Notes under the pieces: model-generated | What the model was told of the DNA's origin: nothing | What the model saw: the letters and a program-made list of their open reading frames with translations, nothing else | Database searches by the model: none | NCBI GenBank assembly: GCA_945787845.1 | Contig: CALZJH010000004.1 | Coordinates: 124,001-188,000, forward strand | Direction: 5' to 3' | From: an uncultured Woeseiaceae bacterium | Lineage (GTDB): Bacteria > Pseudomonadota > Gammaproteobacteria > Steroidobacterales > Woeseiaceae | Length of the DNA stretch: 64,000 nt | In this document: one piece after another, positions 53,605 to 61,530 of the stretch | Layout of the letters: each line of letters starts with the position of its first letter | How positions within the stretch are numbered: position 1 is the first letter of the stretch | Made by a program: the position numbers and the translations under genes

Positions 53605-54420
53605 TTGGGCGATTACTCCGAAAACCTGATTGAGATACACGATCTCAAGTACTCTCGCGGCCATCGCGCGATATTTGACGGACTGAACCTGACCATCAAG
53701 CGTGGTGAGATTACGGCGTTGATGGGCCCCAGTGGTACCGGGAAGACAACGCTATTGCGCCTGATCACCCGGCAGCTGATTCCGGAGCAGGGTGCTATTT
53801 TCGTCGACGGCATCGACATCTCGACGCTCAATCAGACAGAGCTGTACCAGCTGCGGCAACGCTTCGGGATGCTCTTCCAGAACGGCGCATTGCTGACCGA
53901 CCTGAGCGTTTTCGAAAACGTCGCGTTTCCGCTGCGCGAGCATACGAAGCTCAGCAATCGCCTGATTCGCCATATTGTGCTGACCAAACTGCATGCCGTT
54001 GGACTGCGAGGTGCGGCCGACATGATGCCGGCACAGCTCTCTGGCGGTATGGCGCGGCGTGTCGCTTTGGCGCGCGCGATGGTCATGGATCCGGAAATCC
54101 TGATTTACGACGAACCGTTTGTCGGGCTCGATCCGATCTCGCTGGGTGTCATCGTGCGCCTCGTCCGTCGGCTCAACGACGCGCTCGGGATCACGAGCAT
54201 TGTCGTCAGTCACGATGTCGAGGAAATTGCCACGGTGGCCGATTGCAGCTTTCTGCTGTCTGATGGCAAGGTTGCGGCATCCGGTAGCCCGGACGAACTG
54301 CGCACGGCCAATTCGGAACTGGTACGGCAGTTCATGCACGGCATGGCCGACGGTCCGGTGGCGTTCCACTACCAGGCGCCGGGATATGAAGAACAGCTGC
54401 TCGGACGGGATATCGAGTGA
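53605..54420 (+). CDS. mlaF: Mla phospholipid transport ATPase MlaF
   Basis: This ABC ATPase powers lipid movement between the membranes in the MlaFEDB complex. Walker A is GPSGTGKTT (near 38-46), the signature is LSGGMARRVALARA (near 145-158), Walker B is ILIYDEPFVGLDP, and the switch His is in VVSHDVEEI. A TTG at 53605 with GGAA before it gives 271 residues, the family length; a second in-frame TTG at 53563 would add 14 residues and cannot be excluded. It overlaps mlaE by four bases. It is divergent from the suf operon. Confidence 0.94.
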   Translation: MGDYSENLIEIHDLKYSRGHRAIFDGLNLTIKRGEITALMGPSGTGKTTLLRLITRQLIPEQGAIFVDGIDISTLNQTELYQLRQRFGMLFQNGALLTDLSVFENVAFPLREHTKLSNRLIRHIVLTKLHAVGLRGAADMMPAQLSGGMARRVALARAMVMDPEILIYDEPFVGLDPISLGVIVRLVRRLNDALGITSIVVSHDVEEIATVADCSFLLSDGKVAASGSPDELRTANSELVRQFMHGMADGPVAFHYQAPGYEEQLLGRDIE

Positions 54421-55190
54421 CCCGGGTTCTCAGGGACATCCGCAACAACCTCCTTGAATTCGTCCGCACGTTCGGCGCGTTCCAGCTGTTCTTCCTGCGT
54501 CTTCTTCGGCATTCGCCGGCCATTCTCAGCACGCGATTTGGCCTGGTTATCAAGCAGGTTTACAACACCGGGGCCCAGTCGCTCGTCATCATCATGGTGT
54601 GCGGCCTGTTCGTTGGTGCGGTGCTGGCGCTCCAGGCCTACTCGAACATGGCAATCTTCAATGCCGAGGACTGGACGGGCGTTGCTGCCCACCTGGCGCT
54701 GGTCAAGGAGCTGGGACCGGTCATGACGGCCATTCTGTTCGCCGCAAGGGCCGGGACAGCGCTCACGTCGGAGATTGGCCTGATGAAGGCGACGGACCAG
54801 CTCTCGGCCATGGAGATGATGGCCGTCAACCCGGTGCGCCGCGAACTGGTGCCGCGATTTCTCGGTGGCGTCATTGCCATGCCGTTTCTCGCCGCCATTT
54901 TCAGCGCGACCGGCATGTTTGGCGCGCATATCGTCGGCGTCGAGCTATTCCAGGTAGACGTCGGGTCGTTCTGGCAGCAAATCCAGCTCATCGGCGAATC
55001 AGCGGATGTCAACGAGGGCATTATCAAAAGCGTCGTGTTTGGTTTTGCGGCCAGCGTGATCGCCGTCTGGGAAGGTTATAATGCAATGCCAACGGCGGAA
55101 GGCGTCGGGCGTGCAACCACTCGAACTGTAGTCATCACGGCGATATCGATTCTCGTTTTCGACTTTATGATTACAGCAGCGTTGATCTGA
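54417..55190 (+). CDS. mlaE: Mla permease MlaE
   Basis: The 257-residue membrane protein has an amphipathic N-terminus (FVRTFGAFQLFFLRLLRH) and about five helices. Family motifs LALVKELGPVMTAILFAARAG and ATDQLSAMEMMAVNPVRREL are present. It forms the dimeric membrane core for phospholipid transport. The start is GTG at 54417, overlapping the mlaF stop. Confidence 0.95.
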   Translation: MTRVLRDIRNNLLEFVRTFGAFQLFFLRLLRHSPAILSTRFGLVIKQVYNTGAQSLVIIMVCGLFVGAVLALQAYSNMAIFNAEDWTGVAAHLALVKELGPVMTAILFAARAGTALTSEIGLMKATDQLSAMEMMAVNPVRRELVPRFLGGVIAMPFLAAIFSATGMFGAHIVGVELFQVDVGSFWQQIQLIGESADVNEGIIKSVVFGFAASVIAVWEGYNAMPTAEGVGRATTRTVVITAISILVFDFMITAALI

Positions 55191-55199
55191 GGAAATAGT

Positions 55200-55676
55200 A
55201 TGCGGCAAACGCGATCAGTTGAAATTGGCACGGGTCTATTTGTATTGCTCGGGATGAGCTCTCTATTCTTCCTGACGACGCAGACCACCGGTGGCGACGA
55301 CTTCAAGGCCGAGTCCGTGTATACGGTCGAGGCACGATTTGAGAATATCGGCAGCCTGCGCACGCGTGCGCCGGTAACGATATCGGGCGTGACGATCGGG
55401 CGTGTGACGGAGGTGTCCTTTGATCCCGTCTCGCTCGAAGCCGTGGTGCACTTTGTCGTCGATGCAAAATATGATCAGATTCCAGACGATTCGGACGCCA
55501 GTATTCTTACGTCAGGCATTCTTGGCAGTCAGTACATCGGTTTGCAGGCGGGTGGCTCGGACATGTACCTCGAAGACGGGAGTGAGATCCTCTTTACCCA
55601 GTCTGCCATTGTTCTCGAGAACCTGATTGGCAAGTTCCTCGTCAATGCCGGCTCTGGTGACAAGGAGTCCGACTAA
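55200..55676 (+). CDS. mlaD: Mla MCE-domain protein MlaD
   Basis: The 158-residue protein has one N-terminal anchor helix (about 7-26) and a single MCE domain (YTVEARFENIGSLRTRAPVT, GVTIGRVTEVSFD, LTSGILGSQYIGLQAG). MlaD hexamers form a periplasmic lipid channel on MlaE. GAGGAAATAGT precedes the ATG. Its stop overlaps the mlaC start (TAATG). Confidence 0.95.
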   Translation: MRQTRSVEIGTGLFVLLGMSSLFFLTTQTTGGDDFKAESVYTVEARFENIGSLRTRAPVTISGVTIGRVTEVSFDPVSLEAVVHFVVDAKYDQIPDDSDASILTSGILGSQYIGLQAGGSDMYLEDGSEILFTQSAIVLENLIGKFLVNAGSGDKESD

Positions 55677-56290
55677 TGCGTAAATGGCTGTTACTGGTTG
55701 CACTGCTGACGTTGGGCTGCGGCTCGGCGCTTGCTGAGGACTCGCCCAATGCGGTGATTGAAAGCTCGGTGAAGCTGCTTGCCGAGAAACTCGACGGTCG
55801 CAAGGAGGAACTGGCTGAAAATCGTCAGGAACTCTACGAAATTATCGATGGCATCCTGATGCCCCGTTTCGACCGTCGCTTTGCGGCGCAGGTGGTGCTG
55901 GCAAAACACTGGCGCACAGCCAGCGAAGAGCAGCAGGCACGCTTTATCGAGGCGTTCTACCGGGCGCTGCTGCGCAAGTATTCCGATGGCATCCTCGAAT
56001 TCGATCCCGACATGATTACCGTACTGCCGTTTCGCGGCGACGATACGAAGAAGCGAACGCGGGTACGGAGCACGGTCGCTCTTGATGACGGGAGTACGGT
56101 GTCCGTCGACTACGAGCTGGTCAAGCGCAAAGCGGGCTGGCTCGTTTTCAATGTCGTCATTGAGGGTGTCTCGTACGTTCGGAATTTCCGCGCCGAGCTT
56201 GATTCGGAAATTCGGGCTTCGAGCCTGGAGGCGGTGATTCAGCGACTCGAAGGCGAGGCCGGAATTGCCTCCGCCCAGCCGGCCGGATGA
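55676..56290 (+). CDS. mlaC: Mla periplasmic lipid carrier MlaC
   Basis: The 204-residue protein has a signal peptide (about 1-20, ending SALAE) and the MlaC fold: FDRRFAAQVVLAKHWRTAS, RFIEAFYRALLRKYSDGIL and FNVVIEGVSYVRNFRAEL. It ferries phospholipids between outer-membrane MlaA and the inner-membrane MlaFEDB complex. It overlaps mlaB by four bases. Confidence 0.94.
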   Translation: MRKWLLLVALLTLGCGSALAEDSPNAVIESSVKLLAEKLDGRKEELAENRQELYEIIDGILMPRFDRRFAAQVVLAKHWRTASEEQQARFIEAFYRALLRKYSDGILEFDPDMITVLPFRGDDTKKRTRVRSTVALDDGSTVSVDYELVKRKAGWLVFNVVIEGVSYVRNFRAELDSEIRASSLEAVIQRLEGEAGIASAQPAG

Positions 56291-56625
56291 GCGAGTTCAC
56301 GATTGAGGATCATGGCGACGGGCGCTTCGCTGTCAGTGGCGAATTGACGTTCGATACCGCCGAGAAGATCCTCAAAGCCAGTGAGGAGCATTTTGATGAG
56401 CATACGCAGATCGAGGTCGATTTGTCCGAGGTCACGGCGAGCGATTCAGCCGGCCTTGCGCTGTTGCTGGAGTGGGTGACCTGGGCGAATCATAGCGTTC
56501 GTGAGATTCGCTTTACGGGCATGCCTGAGAAGATCCTCGCCATTGCAAGGACGACGGAAGTCGAACCCCTGTTAACGCGCGGCGAGCGCTGGTCCGGCTT
56601 TATCGAGGCGCCTGACGAGTTGTAA
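56287..56625 (+). CDS. mlaB: Mla STAS-domain protein MlaB
   Basis: The 112-residue cytoplasmic protein is a single STAS domain (GRFAVSGELTFDTAEKI, EVDLSEVTASDSAGLALLLE), which binds and stabilises MlaF. It completes mlaFEDCB and converges on mlaA, 17 bases away. Confidence 0.92.
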   Translation: MSEFTIEDHGDGRFAVSGELTFDTAEKILKASEEHFDEHTQIEVDLSEVTASDSAGLALLLEWVTWANHSVREIRFTGMPEKILAIARTTEVEPLLTRGERWSGFIEAPDEL

Positions 56626-56642
56626 GGCGCCCGCGCGCAGGC

Positions 56643-57380
56643 CTAGTAGTCCTCGTCCTCGAGGAATTCGTCATACAGTTCGTCGTCCGCCTCGTCGAGC
56701 GGCGGGTCACCGTCGTAAATCTCGAACTCACGATTTTGCAGGTAGGATTCACGCAGGGACACATACGGGTCCTTAGAGTCCTGCAGAAATTCCTCGAGAG
56801 AGAGCACCCGGTACCGCGCATCAATGGTTCGCAGGGCCCACAAGCGATCCCGAACGGAGGAATCGTCGACGTGATGCAGAATGTCGAGCTGGATATTAGC
56901 CGGTAGCAGTACCGCACTCCGCAACGTCTGCGGACCCAGGAATGGAATCATGAGGTAGGGTCCCGAGGGCACGCCCCATACGGCGGCCGTCTGTCCAAAC
57001 CCTTCCGGATGGGGCTCAAGCCCGCCCGGGGTCGCGACGTCAAAGATCCCGCCGATGCCGAACGTGGTATTTACCATGAACCGGAGAAATTCCTCGACGC
57101 CATGCCGGGGCTTGCCCTGCAGGAGGTTATTCACGACGTTACGTGGCGCCCCCAGGTTGCGGCTGAAGTTGGTGACGCCCTTGCGGACCGGCTCTGGCAG
57201 GATTTTCCGGTAGCCCTTGGCGATGGGTTTGAGGGTCGCCTTGTCGACAGCCTCATTGAAGCGGAACAGGTGACGGTTCGTCCTCTCCCACGGGTCGTAG
57301 GCGACGGGCTCACCGGGCGGCAGCGTCGCACAGCCCCCCAGCAGGCCACCCACGCAAAGCACAGCAAGTACCTGCTTCAC
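56643..57380 (-). CDS. mlaA: Outer-membrane lipoprotein MlaA (VacJ)
   Basis: The 245-residue protein has a lipobox ending at C17 (LLGGC) and the MlaA core YDPWERTNRHLFRFNEAVDK, PVRKGVTNFSRNLGAPRNVV, NLLQGKPRHGVEEFLRFMVN and FGIGGIFDVATPGGL. MlaA removes phospholipid from the outer leaflet and passes it to MlaC. The C-terminus is very acidic (LDEADDELYDEFLEDEDY). It overlaps the bepA stop by four bases. Confidence 0.94.
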   Translation of the reverse strand: MKQVLAVLCVGGLLGGCATLPPGEPVAYDPWERTNRHLFRFNEAVDKATLKPIAKGYRKILPEPVRKGVTNFSRNLGAPRNVVNNLLQGKPRHGVEEFLRFMVNTTFGIGGIFDVATPGGLEPHPEGFGQTAAVWGVPSGPYLMIPFLGPQTLRSAVLLPANIQLDILHHVDDSSVRDRLWALRTIDARYRVLSLEEFLQDSKDPYVSLRESYLQNREFEIYDGDPPLDEADDELYDEFLEDEDY

Positions 57381-58882
57381 GGGTGCCCGTCGCTCCAGCT
57401 GAGTCCCACCTGGCGCGCCGAGCGCAACTGCCTGAGTTGATCCTCCGTCATAAATTCCTGGATAAAGTCGATTCTTGCTTCAAAGCGGGCGCGCTGGATC
57501 TCCTGCAGTTCCGGCAGGCGCAGAGCCTGCTGCAGATAACTGATGCCGCCCGTCAGGTCGCCGATCATCAGGCGGTACTCCGACAGGTAGTAGTAGGCCT
57601 CAGCCTCTTCGCCAGCGAGACTGGCGGCGCGCGCGATCAGCCGCACCTGTTCGGGTGTCGGCGGGACGTTGTTCAGAAGGTCCAGCAGCAAGGCGTGAGC
57701 CTTTTGCGGCTGGCGCATTTCGAGGAGACGCTCGCCGTATTCGACGACCAGCGGCACATTGCGTGGGAATAGCTCGAGGGCGCGTTCAAAGATCTTGATG
57801 GCATCGCTGGTCTGGTCCAGGGCAACCAGCGTCTGGCCGAGGCCAATATGGTAGGCGATGACCGACTTGTCCTTTTCCAGCAGCTCCTCAAAGATGTCGA
57901 GGGCCGCGTAGTAGTTCTCATCCCGTTGGTAGGCGACGGCCCTGCCATAGCGCTCTATATCAGTCTGTTTTTTGTAGTCTCGCGCCTCGAAATACGCGAC
58001 GGCCTCCTTCGGTGTGTCGAAGCGGGAGACGATGATGCGAGTGCGTGCAATACCGTAGCTGATCGAATCGTCGCTATTGACCACGGGATAATCGCGAGCG
58101 CGGCTGCGTGCTTCGGCGATGCGCGCCGTCGTTACCGGGTGGGTGCGCATGAATTCAGGTGCCCGCATTTCCGGGCTCGTGGTCTGTTGCCGAGACATGA
58201 CTTCGAAGAATGAGGCCATCCCGTAAGGGTCGAAACCCGCGTCGGCCAGCGCGGCAATGCCGACACGGTCAGCTTCGTACTCGTTGGTCCGCGTGAAGTT
58301 GATCTGTTGCTGGATCGCGGTTCCCTGCGCCACGGCCATGGCACCTTGTACCGCGTCCGAGCTGCCGCCGGCAGCCGCAACGATGATTGCGCCGAGCATC
58401 ATCGCCGTCGTCAGCAAGCTCTGTCGTGAATTGGCATGAATCGCGCGGGCGATGTGTCGCTGCGTTACGTGAGCAACTTCGTGGGCGACCACGCCGGCCA
58501 GTTCGTCCTCGTTGCGGCTCGACTCGATGAGTCCGGTATGTACCCCGATGTAACCGCCGGGCAGGGCGAACGCGTTGATCCGCTCGTCCTGGACGGCGAA
58601 AAACGTGAAGTTGTGGTCGCCCTTGTTGGTCTGCGCCGCGATGCGATTGCCGATATCGTTGAGGTACTCGGTGATCAGCGGATCCTCGACCACCTGACCG
58701 CTGCGGCGAATATCGCGCATGATCATACGGCCGATCTGGGACTCCTGGGTGTTGTTGAGGATGGCATCTGCCGGGCTGCCCATGTCGGGCAACTGGATGT
58801 CGTCAGCACCGGCGCCCGCCGTAAACACAAGTGCGGCAAGCGTGGTGGCAACTAGCAGGCGTTTGAATAGGCTGGTGATCAT
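57377..58882 (-). CDS. bepA: Periplasmic M48 metalloprotease with TPRs (BepA-like)
   Basis: The 501-residue protein has a signal peptide (about 1-26). The zinc motif is HEVAH (134-138), with the third ligand Glu in NEYEADRVG near 208. The C-terminal half is TPR repeats (VIAYHIGLGQTLVALDQTSD, DAIKIFERALELFPRN). BepA degrades or assists misassembled outer-membrane proteins such as LptD. Next to mlaA it makes an outer-membrane quality-control pair. Confidence 0.92.
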   Translation of the reverse strand: MITSLFKRLLVATTLAALVFTAGAGADDIQLPDMGSPADAILNNTQESQIGRMIMRDIRRSGQVVEDPLITEYLNDIGNRIAAQTNKGDHNFTFFAVQDERINAFALPGGYIGVHTGLIESSRNEDELAGVVAHEVAHVTQRHIARAIHANSRQSLLTTAMMLGAIIVAAAGGSSDAVQGAMAVAQGTAIQQQINFTRTNEYEADRVGIAALADAGFDPYGMASFFEVMSRQQTTSPEMRAPEFMRTHPVTTARIAEARSRARDYPVVNSDDSISYGIARTRIIVSRFDTPKEAVAYFEARDYKKQTDIERYGRAVAYQRDENYYAALDIFEELLEKDKSVIAYHIGLGQTLVALDQTSDAIKIFERALELFPRNVPLVVEYGERLLEMRQPQKAHALLLDLLNNVPPTPEQVRLIARAASLAGEEAEAYYYLSEYRLMIGDLTGGISYLQQALRLPELQEIQRARFEARIDFIQEFMTEDQLRQLRSARQVGLSWSDGHP

Positions 58883-58945
58883 TGGTGGCTCAATTAAGGG
58901 CTGCTGTTCCTTCCGACTGGCATAGACGACCCATGTTCCCGGTAA

Positions 58946-59413
58946 TTACAGGGATTTCGCGGCCTCCAGCACTTCCTCAGCATGCCCGGCGACCTTTACC
59001 TTACGCCATTCCTGGCGCAGTTTGCCGTGCGCATCGATAAGGAATGTGCTGCGCACAACCCCCATGAACTTGCGCCCGTAGAGGGATTTTTCATGAATAA
59101 CGTCAAATTTCTTGCAGAGTTTCTCGTCCGGGTCCGATATCAGGTCGAACTTGAAGCCTTGTTTTTCCTTGAATTTTTCATGTGAGGCAATACTGTCGCG
59201 GGAGACCCCGAAGATCACCGTGTTGGCTCGCTTGAAGCGGGCGTGCAGGGCGCTGAAGTCCCGGCCTTCCGTGGTACAGCCCGGCGTGCTGTCCTTGGGG
59301 TAGAAATAGATGACGACGTTCTTGCCGCGCAGGTCCTTGAGGCGGACTTTCCGGTTGCCGGTGGCTTCGGCCGTAAAATCGGCAACAACGCGGTTCATTC
59401 GGGGTGCGCTCAA
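58946..59413 (-). CDS. bcp: Thioredoxin-dependent peroxiredoxin Bcp/PrxQ
   Basis: The 155-residue thiol peroxidase has peroxidatic C46 in KDSTPGCTTEG. The resolving Cys five residues later, found in E. coli Bcp, is replaced by Arg; the only other Cys is C100 (DEKLCKKFDV), which may resolve instead. The start is TTG at 59413 because GGAGAG lies close before it; an in-frame ATG five codons later has no such site. The gcvR-bcp order is conserved in gammaproteobacteria. Confidence 0.93.
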   Translation of the reverse strand: MSAPRMNRVVADFTAEATGNRKVRLKDLRGKNVVIYFYPKDSTPGCTTEGRDFSALHARFKRANTVIFGVSRDSIASHEKFKEKQGFKFDLISDPDEKLCKKFDVIHEKSLYGRKFMGVVRSTFLIDAHGKLRQEWRKVKVAGHAEEVLEAAKSL

Positions 59414-59438
59414 TGCTCTCTCCAGTGATCAGGGTGTT

Positions 59439-59969
59439 TCAGGCTTTGACGGGTTCGAGGATCGCGTCGAGATTGAGGCGATCGCAAAGTTCCAGGAATT
59501 CGTCCCGCAACTGTGCAACGTGCACCGATGACGGGACGTTGACCGCCATCTGCACGGCGAACATCGGCGCGCCGGTGTGAGCGGCCGCATAGCTACGGGT
59601 CGCGACGTCGGCAATTTCGATGTCTCGTGACGCGAAGAAATTGGCGAGGTTGAATACGATGCCCTGCTGATCGAGCGCCACCACGTCGACAGCGTAGGGC
59701 ATCCGGTTTTCGGCGATGGGCTTGTCATCGGTCTTCTTGATCGAGACCTGCAGGTCGCCCTTGTCGCAAAGCTTGTCGAGGCCCTGCTCAAGGCGGCTGA
59801 GCGTGTGCCAGTTCCCGGAAACCAGGAGCAACATGGCAAATTCCGCGCCGAGCGTGGTCATGCGGCTCTCCTCGATGTTGCCGCCGCATGCCAGTACCAC
59901 TTTGGTCAGGTCCTGGACAACGCCTGTTCTATCCGTGCCAATCGCAGAAATAACAATAAGTTGTGACAT
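59439..59969 (-). CDS. gcvR: Glycine cleavage repressor-like ACT protein GcvR
   Basis: The 176-residue protein has two ACT domains (VISAIGTDRTGVVQDLTKVV, and VVALDQQGIVFNLANFFASR) and no DNA-binding domain. GcvR binds glycine and restrains the activator GcvA. Position between bcp and divergent dapA matches E. coli. No gcv genes are in the window. Confidence 0.9.
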   Translation of the reverse strand: MSQLIVISAIGTDRTGVVQDLTKVVLACGGNIEESRMTTLGAEFAMLLLVSGNWHTLSRLEQGLDKLCDKGDLQVSIKKTDDKPIAENRMPYAVDVVALDQQGIVFNLANFFASRDIEIADVATRSYAAAHTGAPMFAVQMAVNVPSSVHVAQLRDEFLELCDRLNLDAILEPVKA

Positions 59970-60118
59970 TTATCTAGAATTTTCCTTGTTTTTGTCGCAG
60001 CGTCGCCAGAGCCTATTCTTGTGTCTCTTCGTGCTGCGGGAAGCGCCCGCCGTCAGTCCTTGCCAGCACCGCATATGAACAGTAACATCGCCGCCTCATT
60101 TGTGGCGAGGAAAGTCTT

Positions 60119-61009
60119 TTGTTTTACGGTAGCTTGGTCGCCCTCGTGACGCCGTTTGACGGCAATAATCGGGTCGATTATGGCAGTCTCAAGCGACTGA
60201 TTGATTTTCACGTCGAACAGGGTTCGAACGGGCTGGTCATTGCGGGCACATCGGGCGAGTCGCCGACGCTCAGGCGGTCCGAGCATATCGAGCTGATCGG
60301 CCGCGCGATCGAGATCGCGGCAGGGCGTATGCCGGTCATTGCCGGGACGGGGTCAAATTCGACCGACCAGTCGATTGAACTGTCGAAGGCCGTGGCCGAT
60401 CCGAGGCTGTCCGCCTATATGGCTGTGGTGCCGTATTACAACAAGCCCACCCAGGAAGGCATATTTCGGCACTATACTGCCATTGCTGACGGCATCGACA
60501 AGCCGCTGCTCATGTACAACGTACCGGGCCGCACGGTTGCCGACATGCTGCCCGAGACGGTGGCGAGACTGTCGCGACACGGAAATATATTCGGAATTAA
60601 GGAAGCCACCGGTGATATGGAGCGCCTGCAACAGATCCAGGCCGGGGTGGACGACGATTTCATGCTCTACAGCGGCGATGACTTTACCTTGCGGCCTTTC
60701 ATAGAGCAGGGCGGTCACGGCGTAGTGACGGTAAGCGGCAACGTGGTACCGGATCAGGTCGCGGCGCTGTGTCGGCTGGCGGCGGCTGGCAAGGCCAGCG
60801 AGGCCAGGGCGCTGGACGACAGGCTGCAGCCTCTGAACAAGGCGCTATTCGTCGAGTCGAACCCGATACCGGTCAAATGGGCAGTCAGCCAGTTGGGGCT
60901 GATAGAGCCGCACATTCGATTACCACTGACCCCGTATTCAGAGCAGTACCATGATCAAATGCGATCGGCGATGCGCAAGGCAGGCGCCGGTCTGGAGGAC
61001 AAAGCATGA
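60119..61009 (+). CDS. dapA: 4-hydroxy-tetrahydrodipicolinate synthase
   Basis: DapA condenses pyruvate with aspartate semialdehyde, the first step to diaminopimelate and lysine. The 296-residue protein shows MFYGSLVALVTPF, GTSGESPTL, the tyrosine in YNVPGRTVADML and the Schiff-base lysine in FGIKEATGD near residue 160. The start is TTG at 60119 with GAGGAAAG just upstream. It overlaps a small lipoprotein gene by four bases. Confidence 0.95.
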   Translation: MFYGSLVALVTPFDGNNRVDYGSLKRLIDFHVEQGSNGLVIAGTSGESPTLRRSEHIELIGRAIEIAAGRMPVIAGTGSNSTDQSIELSKAVADPRLSAYMAVVPYYNKPTQEGIFRHYTAIADGIDKPLLMYNVPGRTVADMLPETVARLSRHGNIFGIKEATGDMERLQQIQAGVDDDFMLYSGDDFTLRPFIEQGGHGVVTVSGNVVPDQVAALCRLAAAGKASEARALDDRLQPLNKALFVESNPIPVKWAVSQLGLIEPHIRLPLTPYSEQYHDQMRSAMRKAGAGLEDKA

Positions 61010-61260
61010 CAAACGGCCAGCTTATTGCTGTTATTTTCCTGGGAGCGTCGCTAGCGGCCTGTGGCGGTAACGATTCGAAACCGCTGGAATGCGACGACCA
61101 GTTGCAGTACCAGAATCGCACGGTGGGCAAGCGAGTGGTTGTTCCCGAGGGGCTTGATCCTCTCAACGAGTTCGCTGAGATGCCGATTCCCAAAGCCGAT
61201 CCGGACGCGCCCAAGCCCGAACCCGGAAAATGTGTGGATATGCCGCCGTCAGTAGGGTAG
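61006..61260 (+). CDS. Small lipoprotein after dapA, possible minimal BamC
   Basis: The 84-residue protein has a lipoprotein signal with lipobox LAAC (C19). The mature ~65 residues are Pro/Asp-rich with no predicted fold. The stretch LQYQNRTVGKRVVVPEGLDP recalls the unstructured N-terminal region of BamC, which binds BamD, and bamC is the usual gene after dapA in gammaproteobacteria. The two globular BamC domains are absent. Either a naturally short BamC-like protein or an unrelated lipoprotein is possible. It overlaps dapA and precedes tRNA-Ser. Confidence 0.7.
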   Translation: MTNGQLIAVIFLGASLAACGGNDSKPLECDDQLQYQNRTVGKRVVVPEGLDPLNEFAEMPIPKADPDAPKPEPGKCVDMPPSVG

Positions 61261-61289
61261 AAAGGCGCGCGATACACGACAAACAACCC

Positions 61290-61380
61290 GGAGAGATGGC
61301 TGAGTGGTTTAAGGTGCTCGCCTGGAAAGCGAGTGTACGGTGATACCGTACCGAGGGTTCGAATCCCTCTCTCTCCGCCA
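61290..61380 (+). tRNA. tRNA-Ser (anticodon GGA)
   Basis: GGAGAGA (61290-61296) pairs with TCTCTCC before GCCA, giving a full acceptor stem with encoded CCA. The anticodon stem CTCGC/GCGAG holds loop CTGGAAA (anticodon GGA, reads UCC/UCU). A long variable arm (GTGTACGGTGATACCGTACC) marks a class II Ser tRNA, and the T-loop GGTTCGAATCC is canonical. Confidence 0.97.
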
Positions 61381-61391
61381 AAATGAAAAAG

Positions 61392-61411
61392 GCCCCATCC
61401 GGGGCCTTTTG
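61392..61411 (+). terminator. Terminator of tRNA-Ser
   Basis: GGCCCC (61392-61397) and GGGGCC (61402-61407) form a stem with loop ATCC, preceded by A-rich and followed by T-rich sequence. It is a compact Rho-independent terminator, possibly two-way because of the A-run upstream. Confidence 0.85.
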
Positions 61412-61488
61412 CATTTTTGCCGAGTGGGTTGCGGGTGAGAACCCTGTTCGACGGGCGCAGCAGCGTAGCTGCCTGCCCGGTCGCGAAG

Positions 61489-61510
61489 CGACAATCCCTC
61501 TCCCTCCGGC
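61489..61510 (+). repeat. Near-repeat of the tRNA-Ser 3' end
   Basis: CGACAATCCCTCTCCCTCCGGC closely repeats the last bases of tRNA-Ser (61360-61379), with a two-base insertion and two substitutions. It is 129 bases downstream in the same orientation. It could be an old attachment-site duplication or an rtT-like tail repeat. Confidence 0.5.
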
Positions 61511-61530
61511 GCGCAGCGCCCATCCCTCTC

